Positions 47,331 to 57,128 are shown, numbered from the stretch's first letter. The stretch: DNA of 64,000 nucleotides from Saprospiraceae bacterium (GCA_020631235.1 JAHDHQ010000019.1:1-64000), one strand, 5' to 3'. The notes: generated by a model from the letters alone, not told the origin. Numbers and translations are program-made.

Positions 47331-48161
47331 CTATTTACTAGACTTTCGTTTTGATATAATCAATTTAGTTGAATACTTTTTATTATTTCTGGTCTTCTGA
47401 CCTTTAGCCATTACACCAGTTCTAGAACGTGGGTGACCACCAGAAGCTCTTCCTTCACCACCACCCATTGGGTGATCTACCGGGTTCATCGCAACACCTC
47501 TCACACGTGGTCTTCTTCCTTTCCATCTATTTCTTCCTGCTTTACCCATCACTTCTAAACCATGATCTGGATTACTAGTTGTACCAATGGTTGCTTTACA
47601 AACACCCAAAATTTTTCTTACTTCACCTGAAGGCAATTTAATAACAACATACTTGCCTTCTCTACTCATAACTACCCCATAAGTTCCTGCACTTCTTGCC
47701 AAAGCTGCTCCTTTACCAGGTGTCATTTCAATAGCGTGAATCGAAGTTCCTAAAGGAATCTTGTTTAAAAACATGCTATGTCCAACTAAAGGCAAAGCCT
47801 TTTCTCCTGACATTATACTATCGCCAACCGTAATTTTATCTGGTGCGATAATATATCTTTTCTCACCATCTTCATACTTCACTAAAGCGATATAACTAGA
47901 TCTGTTAGGATCATACTCAACCGTCATCACTTCAGCAGACATACCATCTTTATTACGCTTAAAATCAATGATACGGTATCTCCTTTTATGACCTCCTCCG
48001 ACATTCCGAACAGTCATCTTTCCACTACTATTTCTTCCTCCTCTTTTTCTCAACCCTACAGTCAAAGACTTTTCAGGTTTAGATGCAGTAATCTCGCTAA
48101 AAGTATTCCCAACGTGATGACGTGATCCAGGAGTAATAGGTTTATATTTTTTAACAGCCAT
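47331..48161 (-). CDS. rplB: 50S ribosomal protein L2
   Basis: A 276-residue protein near the peptidyl-transferase centre and needed for subunit joining. The conserved parts are [40 protein letters not shown], and the C-terminal [19 protein letters not shown], which includes the functionally important histidine. Length standard; 19 bases after rplW. Confidence 0.98.
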   Translation of the reverse strand: MAVKKYKPITPGSRHHVGNTFSEITASKPEKSLTVGLRKRGGRNSSGKMTVRNVGGGHKRRYRIIDFKRNKDGMSAEVMTVEYDPNRSSYIALVKYEDGEKRYIIAPDKITVGDSIMSGEKALPLVGHSMFLNKIPLGTSIHAIEMTPGKGAALARSAGTYGVVMSREGKYVVIKLPSGEVRKILGVCKATIGTTSNPDHGLEVMGKAGRNRWKGRRPRVRGVAMNPVDHPMGGGEGRASGGHPRSRTGVMAKGQKTRNNKKYSTKLIISKRKSSK

Positions 48162-48180
48162 TGCTAGTTGTTTTTACTGG

Positions 48181-48477
48181 TTATATATCTCCGAAGAAAT
48201 CGATCTCATCTCCTTCAGATAGTGTTACAATTGCTTTCTTAAAAGCACTTACTCTTCCTTTAACCAAGCCAGATTTTGTATTTCTGACTTTAGCTTTAGC
48301 AGGCATTATAATGGTATTTACAGACATAACGCTTACGCTGTACATGTCTTGTACTGCCTTCTTAATTTCTACTTTGTTAGCCTTTTTATTGACTACGAAA
48401 CTATATTGTCCTAATTTATCTGAAAGTCTTTCAGACTTTTCAGAAATAATGGGCTTTATTAAAATCTGTTTATCCAT
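48181..48477 (-). CDS. rplW: 50S ribosomal protein L23
   Basis: A 98-residue protein at the tunnel exit, the docking site for trigger factor and SRP. KPIISEKSERLSDKLGQYSF and the helix KKAVQDMYSVSVMSVNTI are the L23 signature. Length is normal, between rplD and rplB. Confidence 0.97.
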   Translation of the reverse strand: MDKQILIKPIISEKSERLSDKLGQYSFVVNKKANKVEIKKAVQDMYSVSVMSVNTIIMPAKAKVRNTKSGLVKGRVSAFKKAIVTLSEGDEIDFFGDI

Positions 48478-48488
48478 AATCTCTATGT

Positions 48489-49115
48489 TTAAGCCATTGA
48501 TTTTTTAAGTGTGTCAATAGCGCCGGCAGCAATTATCACCTGGTTTGCATGAAGAATATCATAAGTTGACACCTCATTTATATGTTTTACAGCTGCTTTG
48601 GGTACATTTCTAGAAGACAAGTATACATTTTGATCATAGTCATTTAAAATGTATAATGATTTGCTTGACCCTGCTTCAACACTATTTAAGAAACCAATAT
48701 ATTGCTTCGTTTGTGGTTTTTCGAAAGTGAAATCTTCCACTACCTTAAATCCACCATTTTTGATTTTCATCGCATACGCCGACTGTCTAGCCAACTTACT
48801 TACTTTTCTGTTTAACTTTACAGAGTAAGTTCTTGGACGAGGTCCAAACATTCTTCCTCCTCCACGATATAAAGGGTTCTTCATAGAACCTGCTCTCGCA
48901 GTACCTGTTCCCTTTTGCTTTTTAATCTTTTTAGTAGATCCAGCAATTTCACCTCTTTCTTTTGCCTTGTGCGTCCCTTGTCTTTGGTTTGCCAAGTATG
49001 ATTTTACAGCTAGATATACAGCATGCTCATTCGGTTCTATGCCAAAAATATCGTCTGGCAAATCAATCGAGCTCCCTGTAGCCTTCCCGTTAATATTTAA
49101 TATATCGATTTTCAT
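48489..49115 (-). CDS. rplD: 50S ribosomal protein L4
   Basis: A 208-residue protein beginning MKIDILNINGKATGSSIDLP. The extended tunnel loop is rich in Gly and Arg (KKQKGTGTARAGSMKNPLYR, GGGRMFGPRPRTYS). The frame is open from an ATG at 49131-49133, but that start would overlap rplC by 11 bases and add MKNRFS. The Met at 49115, seven bases after the rplC stop, gives the usual L4 start and is preferred. Confidence 0.95.
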   Translation of the reverse strand: MKIDILNINGKATGSSIDLPDDIFGIEPNEHAVYLAVKSYLANQRQGTHKAKERGEIAGSTKKIKKQKGTGTARAGSMKNPLYRGGGRMFGPRPRTYSVKLNRKVSKLARQSAYAMKIKNGGFKVVEDFTFEKPQTKQYIGFLNSVEAGSSKSLYILNDYDQNVYLSSRNVPKAAVKHINEVSTYDILHANQVIIAAGAIDTLKKSMA

Positions 49116-49122
49116 GCTGAAT

Positions 49123-49743
49123 CTATTTTTCAATAATTACGTAAGAACCTTTATGGCCAGGAATTGCGCCTGAAATCAAAAGCAAATTCTTATCTGTAAA
49201 TATTTTAACCACTTTTAAATTTTTCATCTTGACTCTTCTACCTCCATCTCTACCACCCATTCTCATACCTTTAACTACTTTCGCAGGATAAGATGCTGCA
49301 CCTATTGATCCTGGTGCTCTTGATCTATTGTGCTGACCATGAGTTGCGTCATTAACTCCTCGGAAACCATGTCTTTTAACAACACCCTGGAATCCTTTTC
49401 CTTTAGAAGTACCTATGGCGTTAACAGAATCACCTTCCGCAAAAACATCCTCGATGGTGATTTCTTCACCCACATTCTTCCCAATAGAACAATCACGAAA
49501 CTCAACCAGCTTGCTTTTCGGCGATACACCAGCCTTTTCAAAATGCTTTAGCAATGGCTTTGTTGTGTTTTTTTCTTTTTTCTCCCCATAACCAACCTGT
49601 ATGGCATTGTAGCCATCAGAGTCCTCATCTTTAACTTGAGTGACAACGTTTGGTAGAGCTTCAACTACAGTACAAGCGATATTTGTACCATCTTCATTGA
49701 AGATGCTCGTCATACCAATCTTTTTACCAATTAGTCCGTTCAT
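49123..49743 (-). CDS. rplC: 50S ribosomal protein L3
   Basis: A 206-residue protein starting [19 protein letters not shown]. The signature [20 protein letters not shown] and the loop reaching to the peptidyl-transferase centre ([20 protein letters not shown]) are visible. Length standard. It follows rpsJ by 93 bases; this spacer is unusually long for this operon. Confidence 0.98.
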   Translation of the reverse strand: MNGLIGKKIGMTSIFNEDGTNIACTVVEALPNVVTQVKDEDSDGYNAIQVGYGEKKEKNTTKPLLKHFEKAGVSPKSKLVEFRDCSIGKNVGEEITIEDVFAEGDSVNAIGTSKGKGFQGVVKRHGFRGVNDATHGQHNRSRAPGSIGAASYPAKVVKGMRMGGRDGGRRVKMKNLKVVKIFTDKNLLLISGAIPGHKGSYVIIEK

Positions 49744-49778
49744 TACATCTTATATTTATCATACTTCTATATTAACCA

Positions 49779-49791
49779 GCACAATGAGTGC
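49779..49791 (-). other. Small hairpin in the rpsJ-rplC spacer
   Basis: GCAC (49779-49782) pairs with GTGC (49788-49791) around a five-base loop; on the minus strand the element reads GCACTCATTGTGC. It is in the 93-base spacer before rplC, together with an upstream TACTTTTA that resembles a weak -7 box. It might be a second promoter with leader, or an autogenous control element. The stem is short, so support is weak. Confidence 0.25.
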
Positions 49792-49836
49792 CAATTAAAA
49801 GTAAGTATCAAATTTCAAAAAACTAATTCTTAATAA

Positions 49837-50145
49837 TTAGGTGAGTTTAACCTGAATATCTACACCACTCGGCAACTCTAACTTAGATAGAGCATCTACC
49901 GTTTTTTGAGTAGGCGTAAAAATTTCGATTAATCGTTTGTGCGTGCGCAATTGGAACTGCTCCCGAGACTTTTTGTTTACGTGCGGAGATTTCAGCACTG
50001 TATAAACTTCTTTGTCTGTGGGTAGCGGAATCGGTCCCGATATTACGGCGCCACTATTTCTCACCGTCTTCACGATCTTCTCCGTGCTTTTATCAACCAA
50101 ATTGTGGTCGTAAGAACGTAGTTTAATCCTGATTTTTTGATTCAT
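49837..50145 (-). CDS. rpsJ: 30S ribosomal protein S10
   Basis: A 102-residue protein of the 30S head, also known as NusE in transcription antitermination. [20 protein letters not shown] at the start and [20 protein letters not shown] in the middle are diagnostic. First gene of the S10 block, preceded by its own promoter (50175-50204). No tuf gene lies between fusA and rpsJ. Confidence 0.98.
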   Translation of the reverse strand: MNQKIRIKLRSYDHNLVDKSTEKIVKTVRNSGAVISGPIPLPTDKEVYTVLKSPHVNKKSREQFQLRTHKRLIEIFTPTQKTVDALSKLELPSGVDIQVKLT

Positions 50146-50174
50146 AACCCAGTTATCAATTTCTTAATAGGGTG

Positions 50175-50204
50175 CAAAAGTACCCTTTTTATTATTAAAT
50201 ACAA
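50175..50204 (-). promoter_or_regulatory. Promoter of the S10 operon
   Basis: On the minus strand: TTG at 50204-50202, a 19-base spacer, then TACTTTTG at 50182-50175. This is an exact Bacteroidota-type promoter (-33 TTG, -7 TAnnTTTG). It lies in the 70-base gap between the fusA stop and the rpsJ start, leaving a leader of roughly 20-25 bases. The layout is identical to the rpsL promoter. Confidence 0.7.
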
Positions 50205-50215
50205 ATATTATCTTA

Positions 50216-52351
50216 CTAAACATTTACTTCTCCACGAGCTTTCTCGATAACTTCTTTCGCAACTCCTTGTGGAGCTGGAGAAAAGTGAGAAAATTCCATG
50301 GTACTGCTAGCTCTTCCTGAAGTAATAGTTCTAAGTTCAGTTACATAACCAAACATATTAGCTAAAGGAACTTCAGCAGTAATTTGTACAGCTCCTCCAC
50401 CCTTAGGCTCTTGACCTTTAGGCATTCCTCTTCTTCTATTTAAATCACCAATCACGGATCCTGTATATTCTTCTGGAGAAATAACCTCTAGTTTCATAAT
50501 AGGCTCTAGTAATACTGGCTTAGCTTTCGAGGCAGCTGCTTTAAAACCTTCCTTTGCACAAAGTTCAAAGGCAATAGGCTTAGAATCCACTGCGTGAGTA
50601 GATCCATCATATAGTTCTACTTTCATGCTGTCAATATTGTATCCAGCAAGGACACCATTGTTCATCATGGAATTAAAACCTTTTACAATTGAAGGGAAAA
50701 ATTCTTTTGGAATAGATCCTCCAAATATTTTATTTACAAACTGTAATTTAACCTTACCATTTTTGAAATCATCGCTATCAAGAAATTCTTGATCCGCTGG
50801 TCCAAGTTTAAAAGCCATTTGTGCAAATAATCCTGATCCACCTGATTGCTTTTTCAATCTTTCAGTGTGATCTACTTCCATAGTAAGAGCCTCTTTATAC
50901 GTTACCTGAGGCTCACCCTGGTTGCACTCCACTTTAAACTCTCTCTTTAATCTATCTACAATAATCTCTAAGTGAAGCTCTCCCATACCAGACACAATGG
51001 TTTGGTTTGTGTCTTCATTGTATCTTACTTGGAATGTTGGATCTTCTTCCGCTAATTTAGCCAAAGCCATACCCAATTTATCCATATCTTTCTGACTCTT
51101 AGGTTCGATCGCCACACCTATCACTGGGTCAGGGAACACCATAGACTCAAGTTCGATTGGAAATCCTTCTTGACTAAGTGTATCACCTGTACGAATGTCC
51201 TTAAACCCTACTCCTGCAGCAATATCTCCTGCTTCTACCCTTTCAATGGCATTTTGCTTATTGGAGTGCATTTGGAATAATCTAGAAATTCTTTCTTTCT
51301 TACCTGTTCTATTATTGAGTATGTAAGATCCAGCAGGCAAAGCTCCAGAATATACTCTAAAGAATGCTAATCTACCTACATAAGGATCTGTTGCAATCTT
51401 AAATGCTAATGCTACAAAAGGCTCTGAAGAATCTGCTTTTACAGTAACTTCTTTTTCTGTATCCGGATTAGTTCCTGTTGTAGATCCTATATCAACTGGC
51501 GATGGCAAAAACGCACATACTGCATCCAATACAGCTTGTACTCCTTTGTTTTTAAAGGCCGAACCGCACATCATCGGCACGAATTTATTATCTAATACTG
51601 CTCCACGAACAGCATTGATCATTTCTTGCTCAGTAATTGAATCAGGATCTTCAAAAAACTTCTCCATTAATGATTCATCATATTCTGCAATAGCTTCTAA
51701 TAGAGTCTCTCTCCATTTCAGCACATCGTCTTTAAGGTCGTCAGGAATAGGGATTTCAGTAAAAGTCATCCCCATATCAGCTTCATTCCAAACGATGGCT
51801 TTATTGGTGATTAAATCAACCACACCTTTAAAGTTCTCTTCTGCTCCGATAGGTACTTGCAAAGGAATAGACTCAGATCCTAATTTTTCTTTTACATCTT
51901 TGACCACTTCGAAGAAGTTAGCACCCTGACGGTCCATTTTGTTTACAAAACCGATTCTAGGTACATTATAATTATCTGCTAATCGCCAATTTGTTTCTGA
52001 TTGAGGCTCTACACCACTTACTGCGCAGAATAAGAAAACTAAACCATCTAATACTCTTAATGATCTATTTACTTCTACCGTAAAATCCACGTGACCTGGA
52101 GTATCAATGATATTCATTGGATAGTCTTGGTCTTTCCACTTCCAATTTGTTTTAGTCGCTGCAGATGTAATAGTAATACCTCTCTCTTGCTCTTGCTCCA
52201 TCCAATCCATGGTTGCTGCACCATCGTGAACTTCACCAATCTTGTGACTTAAACCAGTGTAATACAATACACGCTCTGTCGTGGTTGTTTTCCCTGCATC
52301 AATGTGAGCAGCGATTCCGATGTTTCTAGTAAACTTTAAATCTGTAGCCAT
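50216..52351 (-). CDS. fusA: Elongation factor G
   Basis: A 711-residue translational GTPase that drives translocation and, with RRF, ribosome recycling. G1 is [19 protein letters not shown] (about residues 15-33), switch [10 protein letters not shown] at about 87, and the G4 motif NKMDRQGAN at about 141. The later domains show [18 protein letters not shown] and [18 protein letters not shown] at the C-terminus. Length fits a canonical EF-G. It lies 32 bases after rpsG and before the S10 promoter. Confidence 0.98.
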   Translation of the reverse strand: MATDLKFTRNIGIAAHIDAGKTTTTERVLYYTGLSHKIGEVHDGAATMDWMEQEQERGITITSAATKTNWKWKDQDYPMNIIDTPGHVDFTVEVNRSLRVLDGLVFLFCAVSGVEPQSETNWRLADNYNVPRIGFVNKMDRQGANFFEVVKDVKEKLGSESIPLQVPIGAEENFKGVVDLITNKAIVWNEADMGMTFTEIPIPDDLKDDVLKWRETLLEAIAEYDESLMEKFFEDPDSITEQEMINAVRGAVLDNKFVPMMCGSAFKNKGVQAVLDAVCAFLPSPVDIGSTTGTNPDTEKEVTVKADSSEPFVALAFKIATDPYVGRLAFFRVYSGALPAGSYILNNRTGKKERISRLFQMHSNKQNAIERVEAGDIAAGVGFKDIRTGDTLSQEGFPIELESMVFPDPVIGVAIEPKSQKDMDKLGMALAKLAEEDPTFQVRYNEDTNQTIVSGMGELHLEIIVDRLKREFKVECNQGEPQVTYKEALTMEVDHTERLKKQSGGSGLFAQMAFKLGPADQEFLDSDDFKNGKVKLQFVNKIFGGSIPKEFFPSIVKGFNSMMNNGVLAGYNIDSMKVELYDGSTHAVDSKPIAFELCAKEGFKAAASKAKPVLLEPIMKLEVISPEEYTGSVIGDLNRRRGMPKGQEPKGGGAVQITAEVPLANMFGYVTELRTITSGRASSTMEFSHFSPAPQGVAKEVIEKARGEVNV

Positions 52352-52383
52352 TTTTATGTCTGATTGTTATTATAGTAATGTTT

Positions 52384-52851
52384 TTAAGCTCTAAAGTGAG
52401 CGAATGCCCGGTTAGCCTCGGCCATTCTGTGTGTATCTTCTTTTTTCTTAACGCTTGCTCCTTCACCTTTGCTTGCTGCAATGATTTCAGCTGCTAGTTT
52501 TTCTGCCATACCTTTGCCAGAACGCAATCTTGCATATTTCACCATCCACTTCATTGCAATGGATAGTTTTCTACTTGCTCTAATTTCAGTAGGAATTTGA
52601 AAGGTAGCCCCTCCAACTCTTCTACTTCTCACCTCAACCTGAGGAGTCACATTTGAAACTGCTACTTTCCAAGCTTCCAAAGGGTTTTCTTCACCTTTAG
52701 TTTTCATTAGCTCCATAGCATCATAAAATATTTTGTAGGCCGTAGCTTTTTTTCCACTCCACATCATGTTATTAACAAATTGTGTTACCATGATATCGTT
52801 AAATACCGGATCTGGTTGTATGATGCGCTTTTTCGGCTTTCTTTTTCTCAT
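52384..52851 (-). CDS. rpsG: 30S ribosomal protein S7
   Basis: A 155-residue primary binder of the 16S 3' domain. Signature [20 protein letters not shown] and [20 protein letters not shown], with the C-terminal helix [19 protein letters not shown] near the E site. Length normal. In E. coli it represses the str operon; no such site was identified here. It follows rpsL by 24 bases. Confidence 0.98.
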   Translation of the reverse strand: MRKRKPKKRIIQPDPVFNDIMVTQFVNNMMWSGKKATAYKIFYDAMELMKTKGEENPLEAWKVAVSNVTPQVEVRSRRVGGATFQIPTEIRASRKLSIAMKWMVKYARLRSGKGMAEKLAAEIIAASKGEGASVKKKEDTHRMAEANRAFAHFRA

Positions 52852-52875
52852 GTTCGTAGTTTAAAATGTGAGATT

Positions 52876-53250
52876 TTATTTCTTAGGTCTTTTTGTTCCG
52901 TATTTAGATCTACTTTGTAATCGATCAGTAACACCTGCAGTATCAAGAGCTCCTCTAACGATAGTATATCTTACCCCGGGCAAATCTTTTACTCTTCCAC
53001 CTCTTAATAAAACAATAGAGTGTTCTTGCAAGTTATGACCTTCACCAGGAATATAGGCGATCACTTCGATACCGTTTGTCAATCTAACCTTAGCTACTTT
53101 TCTTAATGCTGAGTTAGGCTTCTTTGGTGTAGTGGTATATACTCTAGTACATACTCCTCTTTTCTGAGGACTACCTTCTAAGGCTCTTGATTTACTCTTA
53201 GTGATAATCTTCTTTCTTCCTTTATTTACCAACTGGTTGATTGTAGGCAT
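52876..53250 (-). CDS. rpsL: 30S ribosomal protein S12
   Basis: A 124-residue decoding-centre protein. Starts [20 protein letters not shown]. The streptomycin-determinant loops are wild type: [12 protein letters not shown] keeps the lysine at the position equivalent to E. coli Lys42/43, and [12 protein letters not shown] keeps Lys87. First gene of the str block, with a clear promoter about 50 bases upstream. Confidence 0.98.
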   Translation of the reverse strand: MPTINQLVNKGRKKIITKSKSRALEGSPQKRGVCTRVYTTTPKKPNSALRKVAKVRLTNGIEVIAYIPGEGHNLQEHSIVLLRGGRVKDLPGVRYTIVRGALDTAGVTDRLQSRSKYGTKRPKK

Positions 53251-53299
53251 ATCTTTACATTATAATATAACAAAATTAACCCCTTTTAAAAAGAGACTG

Positions 53300-53329
53300 C
53301 AAAAGTAAGACTATTTTTGGGTTTAGCAA
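53300..53329 (-). promoter_or_regulatory. Promoter of the rpsL-rpsG-fusA operon
   Basis: On the minus strand: TTG at 53329-53327, a 19-base spacer, then TACTTTTG at 53307-53300. It is a full match to the Bacteroidota -33/-7 pattern. The leader to the rpsL start codon is about 45 bases. The box lies in the 98-base divergent gap shared with the GNAT gene. Confidence 0.72.
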
Positions 53330-53348
53330 GTGCAAAAGGTAAATATAT

Positions 53349-53801
53349 ATGGTAAATAATAAAATAAATATTAGAGCTGCTGAATATCAGGACATTCCAG
53401 CCATCTATGAGATGGTCATTGGATTAGCTAAATATGAAAAAGAACCAGATGCAGTAACGGCTAGTATAGCCACTTATCAATCATCATTTAAACAAGACTG
53501 GTGGTCTTCAGAAGTAGCAACATTGGACCAAAAGATCATAGGCATGACTATTTTTTATAGATCATTTTCTACATGGAAAGGTAAGATGATGTATTTAGAG
53601 GATTTTTTTGTCGATCCTAATTACCGACAACTGGGTGTGGGCGAGCAATTATTTAAATCGTTTTTAGATAGGGCGAAAGAGGAGGAATGTGTCTTGGTCA
53701 AATGGCAAGTTTTAGATTGGAATGAGCCAGCGCTCAAATTTTACAAGAAAATGGAAGCTGAAATTCAAAAAGAATGGTGGAATGGCATAATTAGGTTTTA
53801 A
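53349..53801 (+). CDS. GNAT acetyltransferase, spermidine/diamine type
   Basis: A 150-residue GCN5-related N-acetyltransferase. IRAAEYQDIPAIYEMVIGLA starts the fold; the acetyl-CoA loop is DPNYRQLGVGEQLFKSF (about residues 90-107). The stretches MMYLEDFFVDP and VKWQVLDWNEPALKFYKKM closely follow the SSAT/SAT1 spermidine/spermine acetyltransferase pattern, so a polyamine or small amine substrate is likely (inference). Divergent from rpsL; convergent with the polyprenyl synthase, 28 bases apart. Confidence 0.82.
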   Translation: MVNNKINIRAAEYQDIPAIYEMVIGLAKYEKEPDAVTASIATYQSSFKQDWWSSEVATLDQKIIGMTIFYRSFSTWKGKMMYLEDFFVDPNYRQLGVGEQLFKSFLDRAKEEECVLVKWQVLDWNEPALKFYKKMEAEIQKEWWNGIIRF

Positions 53802-53829
53802 TTAAATTATCTCGACATTGGACAAAAAC

Positions 53830-54816
53830 TTAAGCATCTCTATTTATAAGAAAATCGGCAAAATTTATTAAATCTACTTTTTGTGCATGATCCTCTACTT
53901 TTACGGCTTCTAAGTGTGACAATGCTAATGATTTATACTCATTCATTAATTCATTAGCATACACTTTTACCATGGATTCGTCAAAAAGATTGGTTACGGC
54001 ATTTATTTTTTCATTTTGTTCAATGTCGGATACTTTGTACAGACGGCTTAATTCTGCTGATAACTTGCTGGGAAGTAACTCCATTGCTTTTAGGTACAAA
54101 TAGGTCTTTTTATTTTGAAGAATATCACCTCCAATGCGTTTACCTACTTTCGCTTTTTCGCCATAAGTGTCTAATAAGTCATCTTGAATTTGAAAAGCAA
54201 TGCCAATATTTTTCCCAAATTCATACAGATGATATTGATTGCGGCCAGAGGCTCCATTTGCCAGAGCTCCCAATTGCATAGACGCTCCAAGCAAGACAGA
54301 TGTTTTCCACTCAACCATTTGGATATAATCCGAAATAGTCACTTTCTCCGCTTTTTCAAAATCAATATCCATTTGCTGTCCTTTACAAACTTCTTCTGCC
54401 ATTCGGTTAAAAATTTCAAGTGCTTCACTTGTAATAATCGGATCATCCGTTTGCAACAATTGGTATGCTTTTATTAGGGCCATGTCTCCTGATAAAATAG
54501 CCACATTTGTGTTGTATTTTTTGTGGACGGTAGCTTTACCTCTACGCCAATCGGCTTCATCCATAATATCATCATGCATCAAAGTGAAATTATGAAAGAT
54601 TTCTACTGCCGAACCAAAATTAGAAACTGTGGTGTTGTGCTCGCCAAATAAAGATGCGGCTGCATGAACGAGTACTGGTCGAACTCTTTTACCTCCAATG
54701 CCCAAAATGTAATCAATAGGCTCGTATAAACTTGAAGGATGCTGAGGCCAACTTAATGTAAGCATATCCTTCTTTACTTGTTTAAATTCTTTGTCCAAAA
54801 ATGATGATTTAATCAC
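53830..54816 (-). CDS. Polyprenyl diphosphate synthase
   Basis: A 328-residue trans-isoprenyl diphosphate synthase. It elongates allylic diphosphates with IPP. GIGGKRVRPVLVHAAASLFG is the region 1 motif, the first Asp-rich motif is LMHDDIMDEADWRRGKAT (about residue 79), and the second is FQIQDDLLDTYG (about 209). The first motif has a DDxxD layout with bulky residues two to five positions before it, compatible with medium or long chains; product length cannot be read from sequence. It could supply quinone side chains or carotenoid precursors. Single gene with a -7 box upstream. Confidence 0.92.
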   Translation of the reverse strand: MIKSSFLDKEFKQVKKDMLTLSWPQHPSSLYEPIDYILGIGGKRVRPVLVHAAASLFGEHNTTVSNFGSAVEIFHNFTLMHDDIMDEADWRRGKATVHKKYNTNVAILSGDMALIKAYQLLQTDDPIITSEALEIFNRMAEEVCKGQQMDIDFEKAEKVTISDYIQMVEWKTSVLLGASMQLGALANGASGRNQYHLYEFGKNIGIAFQIQDDLLDTYGEKAKVGKRIGGDILQNKKTYLYLKAMELLPSKLSAELSRLYKVSDIEQNEKINAVTNLFDESMVKVYANELMNEYKSLALSHLEAVKVEDHAQKVDLINFADFLINRDA

Positions 54817-54833
54817 AGCTACATATTAAGCCT

Positions 54834-54841
54834 CAAAGGTA
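54834..54841 (-). promoter_or_regulatory. -7 box upstream of the polyprenyl synthase
   Basis: Minus-strand TACCTTTG fits TAnnTTTG exactly, 18 bases upstream of the start codon. The -33 element is not evident. Confidence 0.42.
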
Positions 54842-54996
54842 ATCAAGGCAAAAAGAATATTGGGTTCTTCTATTTAAATTTAGTCAGCTAAATTGCAATT
54901 TCTCTTAAATTTTCCATTATATACTATTAAAGCAATCCTATTTCATTATCTTCCGCCATTCAAAAATCAAATCTTTCTAATTTAAATTTATAGCGA

Positions 54997-56451
54997 ATGA
55001 AAAAAGTTTTACTATTAAGTACATTTTTCTGTTTTGCCTTATTGGGATTTAATCTAAATGCACAAATGGCTGACGGAAGTTTTTCTCCTAATTTCGAAGC
55101 TCCGGATATCGATGGAAACATGCATAATCTTTATGATGTTTTAAAGGAGGACAAAAAAGTTATTCTTGATTTCGGAACTACTTGGTGTGGACCATGTTGG
55201 TCTTACCACACAAGTGGAGTTTTAGAAGAACTATATGATACATATGGACCTGAAGGAACAGATGAGTTAAGAATTTTCATGTTGGAGTCAGATGATTCTA
55301 CGACTGCTGAAGATTTAGCAGGTACTGGATCAAACACTGCTGGAGACTGGATTACTGGAACACATTATCCGATTATAGATAATGCTGAGTCAATTGCTAG
55401 AGACTTTGAAGTGGCTTACTACCCGACTATGTACACTGTATGTGGAGATGGCAAAATATATGAGTCAGGACAAATATCGGCTCAAGCCCATGCTGATCTT
55501 TTCATGGCAATGGATTGTCAACGATTAGAAGAATCGGTTGGAGTTGCCTCAAGAGGTGATATTTCTATCTGTGATGGCGATGTTTCTGTCACCGTGGATA
55601 TTTTAAATTCTGGCTCAGCAGATTTAACATCTGCCAGCATTGTATTAGATGGATGTTCTAACTGTCCAATGACTCAAGACTGGACTGGTTCATTAAGTTA
55701 TTTAGAAGGTGGTTCTGTAGATTTTATTGGTGTTGAAGCTGAAGAAGGAACAACGACTTTAACGTATACTGCATATCCAGGTGGGAGCACAGATGCAACT
55801 GATATGGTGAATCAGAATGTGACTGTAGGAGCTGTTACAGCATTACAAGACTGGAAAATGGTATATAGTGCAGATTGTTGGCCAGTAGAAACTACATGGA
55901 CTGTAGCTGATGACCAAGGCAATATTTTTGCTGCTGGGGGGCCATATGACCAATCATTAGCACAAACGACAATCGAAGAAGAATTTAGTTTGCCAACTAC
56001 TGGATGTTTTATATTTACTGTATTTGACTCATATGGTGATGGATTTAACGGTACATCTGCTGGATGTCCTGTAAACGGATCTATGATTGTTACTACGGAT
56101 GCTGGTAATATTATTGACATTGATGGTACAACTATCTTTTCTGTTTTAGCTGGTAATGCAGATGTAGTGGAGATGGTAAACAATGATGATCTTGATCTTG
56201 CATCAACTATTAGCATTGCGCCAAACCCGGCTACTGATATGTTCCAAGTTACTGTGTCTGATGTGAGCGTTTCTCAAATGAGCATTAACGTAATTGACAT
56301 TGTTGGAAAATCAGTTTACAGAGCAAATGTAGGTGCGGTGAATGGTACTTACTCTGAGCGATTAAATGTTACTGATTTTGCATCAGGAGTTTACTCTGTA
56401 GTTATTACTATGGATGATGAAACAATTGTGAAAAAAGTTATGGTTGACTAA
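54997..56451 (+). CDS. T9SS-sorted thioredoxin-fold protein
   Basis: A 484-residue secreted protein. Signal peptide residues 1-22 (ending FNLNAQ). A TlpA/AhpC-like thioredoxin domain spans about 27-175, with the redox motif WCGPCW (Cys64 and Cys67) and the cis-proline region VAYYPTMYTV. It is followed by two beta-rich modules (about 185-275 and 280-395; the second has CWPVETTWTVADDQGNIFAA and GCFIFTVFDSYGDGFNG, seen in many Bacteroidota T9SS proteins). The last about 80 residues are a type A sorting domain (ISIAPNPATDMFQVTVSDV, end KKVMVD). A thiol-disulfide role outside the cell or on the surface is inferred. Monocistronic with a strong terminator. Confidence 0.88.
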   Translation: MKKVLLLSTFFCFALLGFNLNAQMADGSFSPNFEAPDIDGNMHNLYDVLKEDKKVILDFGTTWCGPCWSYHTSGVLEELYDTYGPEGTDELRIFMLESDDSTTAEDLAGTGSNTAGDWITGTHYPIIDNAESIARDFEVAYYPTMYTVCGDGKIYESGQISAQAHADLFMAMDCQRLEESVGVASRGDISICDGDVSVTVDILNSGSADLTSASIVLDGCSNCPMTQDWTGSLSYLEGGSVDFIGVEAEEGTTTLTYTAYPGGSTDATDMVNQNVTVGAVTALQDWKMVYSADCWPVETTWTVADDQGNIFAAGGPYDQSLAQTTIEEEFSLPTTGCFIFTVFDSYGDGFNGTSAGCPVNGSMIVTTDAGNIIDIDGTTIFSVLAGNADVVEMVNNDDLDLASTISIAPNPATDMFQVTVSDVSVSQMSINVIDIVGKSVYRANVGAVNGTYSERLNVTDFASGVYSVVITMDDETIVKKVMVD

Positions 56452-56474
56452 TTAAATAGTCCCTTTAAATACAT

Positions 56475-56513
56475 AAAAAATGTCATGTCTGTGTTTCAGA
56501 CATGACATTTTTT
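56475..56513 (+). terminator. Rho-independent terminator after the thioredoxin-fold gene
   Basis: A perfect 17-base-pair stem (56475-56491 with 56497-56513), core TGTCATGTCTG/CAGACATGACA, with a five-base loop and a following T-rich run. It lies 24 bases past the stop codon. Confidence 0.9.
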
Positions 56514-56548
56514 ATTTTTACACGTCTTAATGAGGATTAAAAAAAATT

Positions 56549-57127
56549 ATGAATAAAATATTGCTCAGCTTTTGTTTTCTTTTTTCAATGTTAGTCCAAA
56601 CATATGCGCAATCTTCCTTGCGATGTCGAACTGGACACATTTACATTAAGTCCACGAATGCCATCATGAATTTAGAAGCGAATAATTACCAGGTTCAAAG
56701 CACGCTTAATAAAGAGCAAGGTGATATCACTTTTATAGGTTTAAGTAAAAGTTTTGAGTGGGAAAAAGGAGCATTAGATCAGATTTTCGCTAGTGATCAA
56801 TTTGATATATCTCAGTATCCGAAGTTTACTTATGAAGGAACTATCACCAACATTGAACAAATAGATTTTAGTGCTGAGGGGAGTTACCACGCTGACATTG
56901 ATGGTTATCTAATGATAGGTGATGCTAAACGAAGAACCAAAGCCACAGCCATCTTGATTGTTGCTGCCGATCTGAGTGTCTCTGGAAAATCTGACATTAG
57001 CTTTAACATAGAGCAAGTGAATGTAGATAAAATAAATGCCCTATTAAAAAGCAAGACAGGAGCCGATATGGAGCGATTAAAAATATCTGAAAAAATAACT
57101 GTTAAAGCTAATTTTAACTACCGCTAA
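56549..57127 (+). CDS. YceI family periplasmic protein
   Basis: A 192-residue protein with a signal peptide (1-21, ending TYAQS). The rest is a YceI-type lipocalin-like barrel that binds long polyisoprenoid or amphiphilic chains: KSFEWEKGALDQIFASDQFD, QYPKFTYEGTITNIEQID, then a C-terminal SFNIEQVNVDKIN. Its ligand is unknown. It is one base upstream of the OB-fold gene and surely co-transcribed with it. Confidence 0.82.
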   Translation: MNKILLSFCFLFSMLVQTYAQSSLRCRTGHIYIKSTNAIMNLEANNYQVQSTLNKEQGDITFIGLSKSFEWEKGALDQIFASDQFDISQYPKFTYEGTITNIEQIDFSAEGSYHADIDGYLMIGDAKRRTKATAILIVAADLSVSGKSDISFNIEQVNVDKINALLKSKTGADMERLKISEKITVKANFNYR

Positions 57128-57128
57128 C

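Noticed and set aside
49116..49133. Longer start for rplD
   Set aside because: It overlaps rplC; the internal Met at 49115 gives the standard L4 N-terminus.
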